From positions 1-63,697 of the forward strand of contig CALZHQ010000021.1 in assembly GCA_945787295.1 (NCBI GenBank): a stretch of 63,697 nt of DNA, written 5' to 3'. The position numbers and the translations under genes were made by a program. Positions 61,201-63,697 of this stretch are shown here, piece by piece. How positions within the stretch are numbered: the stretch's first letter is position 1; every line of letters begins with the position of its first letter. The notes beneath the pieces are model-generated. The model was not told the DNA's origin and did no database searches. It worked only from the letters and a program-made list of their open reading frames with translations. Origin of the DNA: an uncultured Desulfuromonadales bacterium. GTDB taxonomy: Bacteria > Desulfobacterota > Desulfuromonadia > Desulfuromonadales > Geopsychrobacteraceae.

Positions 61201-63285
61201 GGTTTCACCAAGGGAGTTGGTGACGAGCGATGATGGAGCATCGTCACCGTTAGCCACGCCGTCATAGATCGAAGCGCCAAAAATAATACCTTCGCTATCA
61301 TACTTGACCGTCAGGATGTCGTCATTCGCACCAATGTCGGTGGTCCCGGTTAAAGTCACGTTTCCGGAGCCATCAATCGACATGGCATACAAGGCTTCAT
61401 CCGAACTTGGCCGCTCATCGGTCTTCTGCCAGACAACTGTGCCGGCCGCGTCGTAACGGATCAGCTGATAATCATGATTCCCGGTCCCGACAAAGGTCGT
61501 ACCTGCAACCAAAATGTTGCCGTCGACCGGATCAAAGGCGATCCCTTCACCGACATCGTAACCGTCACCAGCCCCGTTAAATGATTTTTCCCAGAGCAGA
61601 TTACCGTTGGCAGCTGCGTATTTGATCGTGTAGATATCGCTGTTACCGGAGGCATTGGCCGAGCTACCGGTCACATAGACGTCACCGGCGGCATCAACCG
61701 CCAGCGCATTCACAATATCATCGCCCATGGCCGCACCGTCAAATTGCTTCTGCCACACCAGGCTGCCGTCGGCACCGTTGTACTTGGCGACGAAGAAGTC
61801 CTTGTTGATGCCGTTATGGCTGTAACCACCGACCAGCACATCGCCGTTACTGTCAAAGGCGACTGCCGCCGGGTAATCGTCTTCGCCGCCATCATACGGA
61901 GTAATCGCCCAGGCGAAGGTCCCGTCGGACAGGTACTTGATGACATAGATATCGTCGTTTAAGAGGTCGTTCTTACCGTAACCGACCACCACAGTGCTAT
62001 CACTTCCATCGATGGCAGACGCCACCGCCGAAGTGCGGTCATCGTTGCCGTCCGGGCCGTTGTACTGATCGGTCCAGGACTCGGTTGAGCCATCAGCCGG
62101 ATAGCCGATGGTGTACATATCATTGGTGTTACCGGAACCACCGATAGCATAAAGCGAAGAGTAACCGCTGACGACCACTCGGTTGCTGCTGTCGACAGTA
62201 ATCGCAGTGGCGACATCAACTTCATTGTCGCCATCATTGTAACTGGCATTCCATTGTTCGCTCAGATCGGCCCGATCGAGCTTGATGGTGTAATAGTCGA
62301 AACTGGTCCCGTCGCCGGTGATAAACCCGGTCACCACCGGATGGTTATCCGGACCGACCGCAATCGCCTCAGCATAATCATCACCGGAAGTCACAGCGCC
62401 ATACTGGAATGTCAGACTCGGTGGGGCAGGGTCGATAAACGTGGTTTTTGCACAAGCTTCGTTGCTGTAAGGGGAACTACCGAGCGTGGCACTGTAGGCC
62501 TTGACCTGATAGCAGTAACGGGTGTCGGGAGTTAAGCCGGTGTCAACATAGCTGGTGGTATCGGCCGGCAGTGTTGCAATTACGCTGTATGTGCCACTTT
62601 CGCCGATTTTTCGTTCAATAATATAGTTATCTTCGTTGGCGGTATTATCGGACCAGCTAAGAGGAACCTCTGTATTATTGGTAATTTCTACTATCACTAA
62701 AGGAGTTGGCCCGTTGATCGCGCCCGACTCAAATTTGAGGGCCAGGAAGTCGTAATCGTTGCTGTCGCTTGTCCAGCGGTCGGACCAACCACCAACCAGC
62801 AGGTTGCCATCGGCAATCAGGCAGGCACACAAACTGCGATCGGCGTATCCTACGCCGTCATATTCTTTCAACCAAAGCTGGTTGCCGTTATCCTTCATCA
62901 CCTTCATCACCAGCACATCATCGGTGCCGCCGAGAGCGTCGTTCTTATAGCCAACGACATAGAGTTCACCGTTGGGATCACCGACCAGATCGAGAGCCAT
63001 GTCATTGTGCCCACCGGTCGAATTGTAACTCTTGCTCCAGACAACTGCGCCGCTCGTACCGTTTAGCTTAGCAGCATGAATGTCGCTGCCAGTGGTCAAG
63101 GTAGCATCATCACCGACGACATAAACATCGTCGTTTGCATCCAGCCAGAGAGCGGTGGCACGGTCATCCAGGCCACTGTCATAATTGTAGACAGAGGTCC
63201 AGACCGGCGGAATGTCGGCGGCCGGATATTCGATGACATAGAAATCGGTGTCGCTGCCGTTGTGAGCATAACCGGCCATCACCAC
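55276..63285 (-). CDS. giant delta-60-propeller/FN3/LamG protein, second copy, main frame
   Basis: 2669 residues of one frame, paralogous to the 39121-47904 gene, and incomplete at the N-terminus owing to a frameshift near 63285. Propeller repeats (D..GDVYVTGSS) fill plus-strand 61.1-63.3 kb, one LamG lies at 59.2-59.8 kb, and about nineteen FN3 domains are present. From ~58.5 down to 55.6 kb two FN3 types alternate: type A, ATPINTTQIDLSWTDN, and type B, VTWVSExQLDxSWTDN. DUF2341 is absent. The C-terminus is GDGTCWP. The encoded protein would be secreted but the frameshift separates it from its signal peptide. Confidence 0.85.
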   Translation of the reverse strand: MVMAGYAHNGSDTDFYVIEYPAADIPPVWTSVYNYDSGLDDRATALWLDANDDVYVVGDDATLTTGSDIHAAKLNGTSGAVVWSKSYNSTGGHNDMALDLVGDPNGELYVVGYKNDALGGTDDVLVMKVMKDNGNQLWLKEYDGVGYADRSLCACLIADGNLLVGGWSDRWTSDSNDYDFLALKFESGAINGPTPLVIVEITNNTEVPLSWSDNTANEDNYIIERKIGESGTYSVIATLPADTTSYVDTGLTPDTRYCYQVKAYSATLGSSPYSNEACAKTTFIDPAPPSLTFQYGAVTSGDDYAEAIAVGPDNHPVVTGFITGDGTSFDYYTIKLDRADLSEQWNASYNDGDNEVDVATAITVDSSNRVVVSGYSSLYAIGGSGNTNDMYTIGYPADGSTESWTDQYNGPDGNDDRTSAVASAIDGSDSTVVVGYGKNDLLNDDIYVIKYLSDGTFAWAITPYDGGEDDYPAAVAFDSNGDVLVGGYSHNGINKDFFVAKYNGADGSLVWQKQFDGAAMGDDIVNALAVDAAGDVYVTGSSANASGNSDIYTIKYAAANGNLLWEKSFNGAGDGYDVGEGIAFDPVDGNILVAGTTFVGTGNHDYQLIRYDAAGTVVWQKTDERPSSDEALYAMSIDGSGNVTLTGTTDIGANDDILTVKYDSEGIIFGASIYDGVANGDDAPSSLVTNSLGETFVAGYTSTASNDTDYIVFLTAGDAMQAPVPFVATQLYDQIALSWGDNSDNETGFEIERCFGSGADCDEDSEFGFLMSRPANTTGYSDLGLGTGSTYTYRIRSVNASGDSSRWVYDDATTENPAAPTPVSANAPTTSTVQLIWQDNTANEDYFTLERRTWLVDHWSSYELIDNEIPENSTSYIDYTACPGKTYSYRIKARIAIGWSTPYSDFVPDTVVPNPVAPGGFSVTRISEVQLKLTWTDNSNDETGFRIERCTGTGTACDEDSEFSHIGNALANFGFYDDTALEINTTYSYRVTPYKTMSCTELPVYTYTPIEAGTTTLIAPSGLSTSELLPTQVSFSWTDETATETGFRIYRCEGASCTPGTLLATLPADSTSYVDDTVCEGINYRYLVQAYKGADEWTIDSTILDVAVPEQEIPITFIATQTSEVTADLSWDMAGDAFDGFQIDRCEGDSCIPGTQIADIAADPSLLLSYSLDESVLNGTGAVKDNSGNDNHGTGSGLVTIAGQYNGAADISNNDYLNTPVNIDQSATSTGVTFELWAYPDTNNSYYKYAISTDGGSGAYDWSLLYRYGNWYIMNGSGIYATTIPATLYTWQHIVVTFDPANGVTLYRNGDEYTWNMAAISFDTSDANVTIGRRGTYSTSYVYNFQGRLDEVKVYDRVLSNAEALDRFNTGPVDYKSYTDAALSPGTTYGYQVKSYSNGNCQAVSDGTLPISYITTPVLPPPSTFVCTPSNSTQVDCIWTDNSVGETNFVIQRCTGPGCNNYDDLSFPAADETSESDTSVCAGQTYSYQIAAQITGQPNSSWVQELDVQPILPVTPADFAATALSEVQVQLTWSDTIDDESAYVLEKCVGDLTVCVNDTDFTAVSSGVSGLIDGNLVPGGTYTYRLRAYKTATCGWWTSWEPREVTTPQPPAPSDLVATPFNTTRIDLTWTDNTASETNMVVERCAGSGCTPTEFDILPENTTSYSDDTVSENTTYTYSVRARKLGVWDTDPSNTAESTTPAKQTPTALTVTVVSEIQVDLSWSDSNIDETGFKLERCLDSSCVLIDTTGANVTSSSDTSVLPDEPNYYYQVSAYKDATQSWESDPSAQAPADTTPVAPSDFFATPINTTQIDLSWTDNTVSETSFAVERCVGSGCIDFSPLTVLGPGITTYTDDSVSEGTTYNYRIRAEKSTAPKPWVTAWTMSGDVATPAKLAPTNLMVTWVSESQLDASWTDNSNDETGFHLDRCLDSSCTTVDFTHTLGADVVNYSDIGLAPGQTYCYQVRAYKTATSSWVTDYTSPPVCETTTPTAPSDLVATPINTTQIDLGWADNTVSETNMVVERCTGSLCSDFSEIAELGADVTSYSDIGVSEGITYNYRVAAKKTTVPSWQTSYSNEAEVATESISTFTPSNLAVTWVSEVQLDVTWTDNSNDETGFELDRCLDSACASVEDTFYLNADVTSYSDASLVHDTTYYYQVRAYKTAINSWMTDSTTPSAPEITVIQPPGGFTATPINTTRIDVSWTDNTATETAMILERCEGVDCSNYLEIQQLPAGSTSYSDIDVAENTTYNYRIKSVKTTVPIWGTAWIGPATATTPSKQTPPGVTVTRISEIELNVSWTDPNIDESGFQLDRCLDSACASVEDTFVLAADVTSYDDTPLLHETTYYYQVRAYKTANHSWVSDNTAPPIPGTTTLIGPDNLVATAVNTTRIDLSWTDNTVSETNMVVERCLGSGCLDFVLIDELGVNVTNYSDTSVAHTTTYSYRVKAKNGVVPWDSGYSNAAEATTITPQTPTSLTTTGVGDTQVNLNWSDTNIDESGFHIDFCTGSGCGGTDFAPLASVGANVTTYSHTGLQASTIYRYRVQAYKTATQGWTSDDSNIAEYQTLPATPGASLTALADGSRKIILNWSDVATDEDGYEVEIQLIHGGFWKIVDLPANTSMYVDYRSIDPETEYTYRVRSYRGSDVSNYSSVAVETTPTYTEGDGTCWP

Positions 63286-63697
63286 GTTACCAGATCGTCA
63301 TAACTGCGTACCCATACCTGGTTACCGGAAGTGTCGTACTTGACCGTCAAACAATCAAAGTCGGTGTCAGGTATTGCTTTCTGCGACTCTCCGGTCACCA
63401 CTACGCCGTGGACATCATCGGCAACGATCGCATAAGCCCGATCATGACCGTCATTACCGGCATCGTAGGTGATCTCCCACAAGGCCGTGCCATCCGGGTT
63501 GGGACCGCTCGGGCCATATTTCAAAAGAACAATATCGTCTTTGGTGGTTGGATCCTGAATATAACCGGCGACAAAAACATTACCGGCATCATCAACCGTA
63601 ATTGCGGTCGGAAAATCGTTGCCATTGATGGCACCATCATAAGTGTGTTCCCAGATCAGGGTGCCATCGCTGCCGGCATACTTGGCGGTGTAAATAT
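63279..63697 (-). CDS. upstream part of the second giant gene, cut by frameshift and window edge
   Basis: The frame enters from the right edge with IYTAKYAGSDGTLIWEHTYD, matching IYTAKYAAADGALIWEHTYD in the first giant gene, and runs to TGA 63281-63279. It ends just after VRSYDD, where the paralog continues for about a dozen more residues before GNVVMAG. The loss is not a multiple of three, so translation stops here. The signal peptide lies outside the window. Confidence 0.75.
   Translation of the reverse strand, partial: IYTAKYAGSDGTLIWEHTYDGAINGNDFPTAITVDDAGNVFVAGYIQDPTTKDDIVLLKYGPSGPNPDGTALWEITYDAGNDGHDRAYAIVADDVHGVVVTGESQKAIPDTDFDCLTVKYDTSGNQVWVRSYDDLVTW

Overview
The window looks like a chromosome segment of an anaerobic, metal- or sulfur-respiring deltaproteobacterium of the Desulfuromonadales type (Geobacter/Desulfuromonas/Pelobacter relatives). 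The evidence is a 1717-residue cytochrome mixing CxxCH and CX4CH heme motifs, giant fibronectin-III/beta-propeller secreted proteins, polyphosphate glucokinase, a phosphofructokinase with PPi-type active-site motifs, and a selenocysteine-containing MsrA. No computation was run; all homology statements are family recognition by eye.

Region 1 (1 to about 6.9 kb) is a mobile integron gene-cassette array. Small promoterless plus-strand ORFs alternate with ~105-120 bp attC sites. For several cassettes the R'' box is the exact reverse complement of the bases that open the same cassette, the diagnostic signature of circularised cassettes. No integrase is in the window; by cassette orientation it would lie to the left. 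An intact IS1182-family element (968-2731) sits exactly at the GTT of one attC R' core, and a decayed relative ends at the same point of a second attC.

Region 2 (7 to 21.4 kb) is ordinary chromosome: a phage-like dNMP kinase, SodC, a GreA/B-like protein, a DUF3750-like lipoprotein, LysE exporter, two small Cys-rich proteins, phosphofructokinase, nickel lactate racemase, then selO-msrA, a double-cluster ferredoxin, a COG3357-type regulator and a membrane hybrid histidine kinase. The msrA gene is cut by an in-frame TGA at the catalytic position and is followed by a bacterial SECIS-like hairpin, so I annotate it as a membrane-anchored selenoprotein.

Region 3 (21.8 to 31.1 kb) is one tightly coupled minus-strand operon of eight genes: a lipoprotein with a low-complexity linker, a second lipoprotein, a TPR membrane protein, an FHA-like/PEGA/SUMF1-like protein, a tiny secreted protein, a MotA/TolQ/ExbB proton channel and two vWA proteins with ExbD/MotB-like anchors. 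I do not recognise it as a named system; it reads as an ion-driven envelope machine and is the best candidate for an undescribed system. Region 4 (31.2 to 36.9 kb) holds a thioredoxin-DsbD fusion, a cold-shock gene with an elaborate leader, an esterase, an EamA transporter, PPGK and small membrane proteins.

Region 5 (36.9 to 63.7 kb) is a duplicated surface locus. A multiheme cytochrome is followed by a 2927-residue delta-60/FN3/LamG/DUF2341 protein and then a small carboxypeptidase-regulatory-like secreted protein. The giant-plus-small pair recurs at 54.3-63.7 kb, where the giant gene runs off the right edge and carries a frameshift. Decayed copies of the pair's parts lie at 37.7-37.9 kb and near 54.1 kb. 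A tRNA-Asp separates the two copies.
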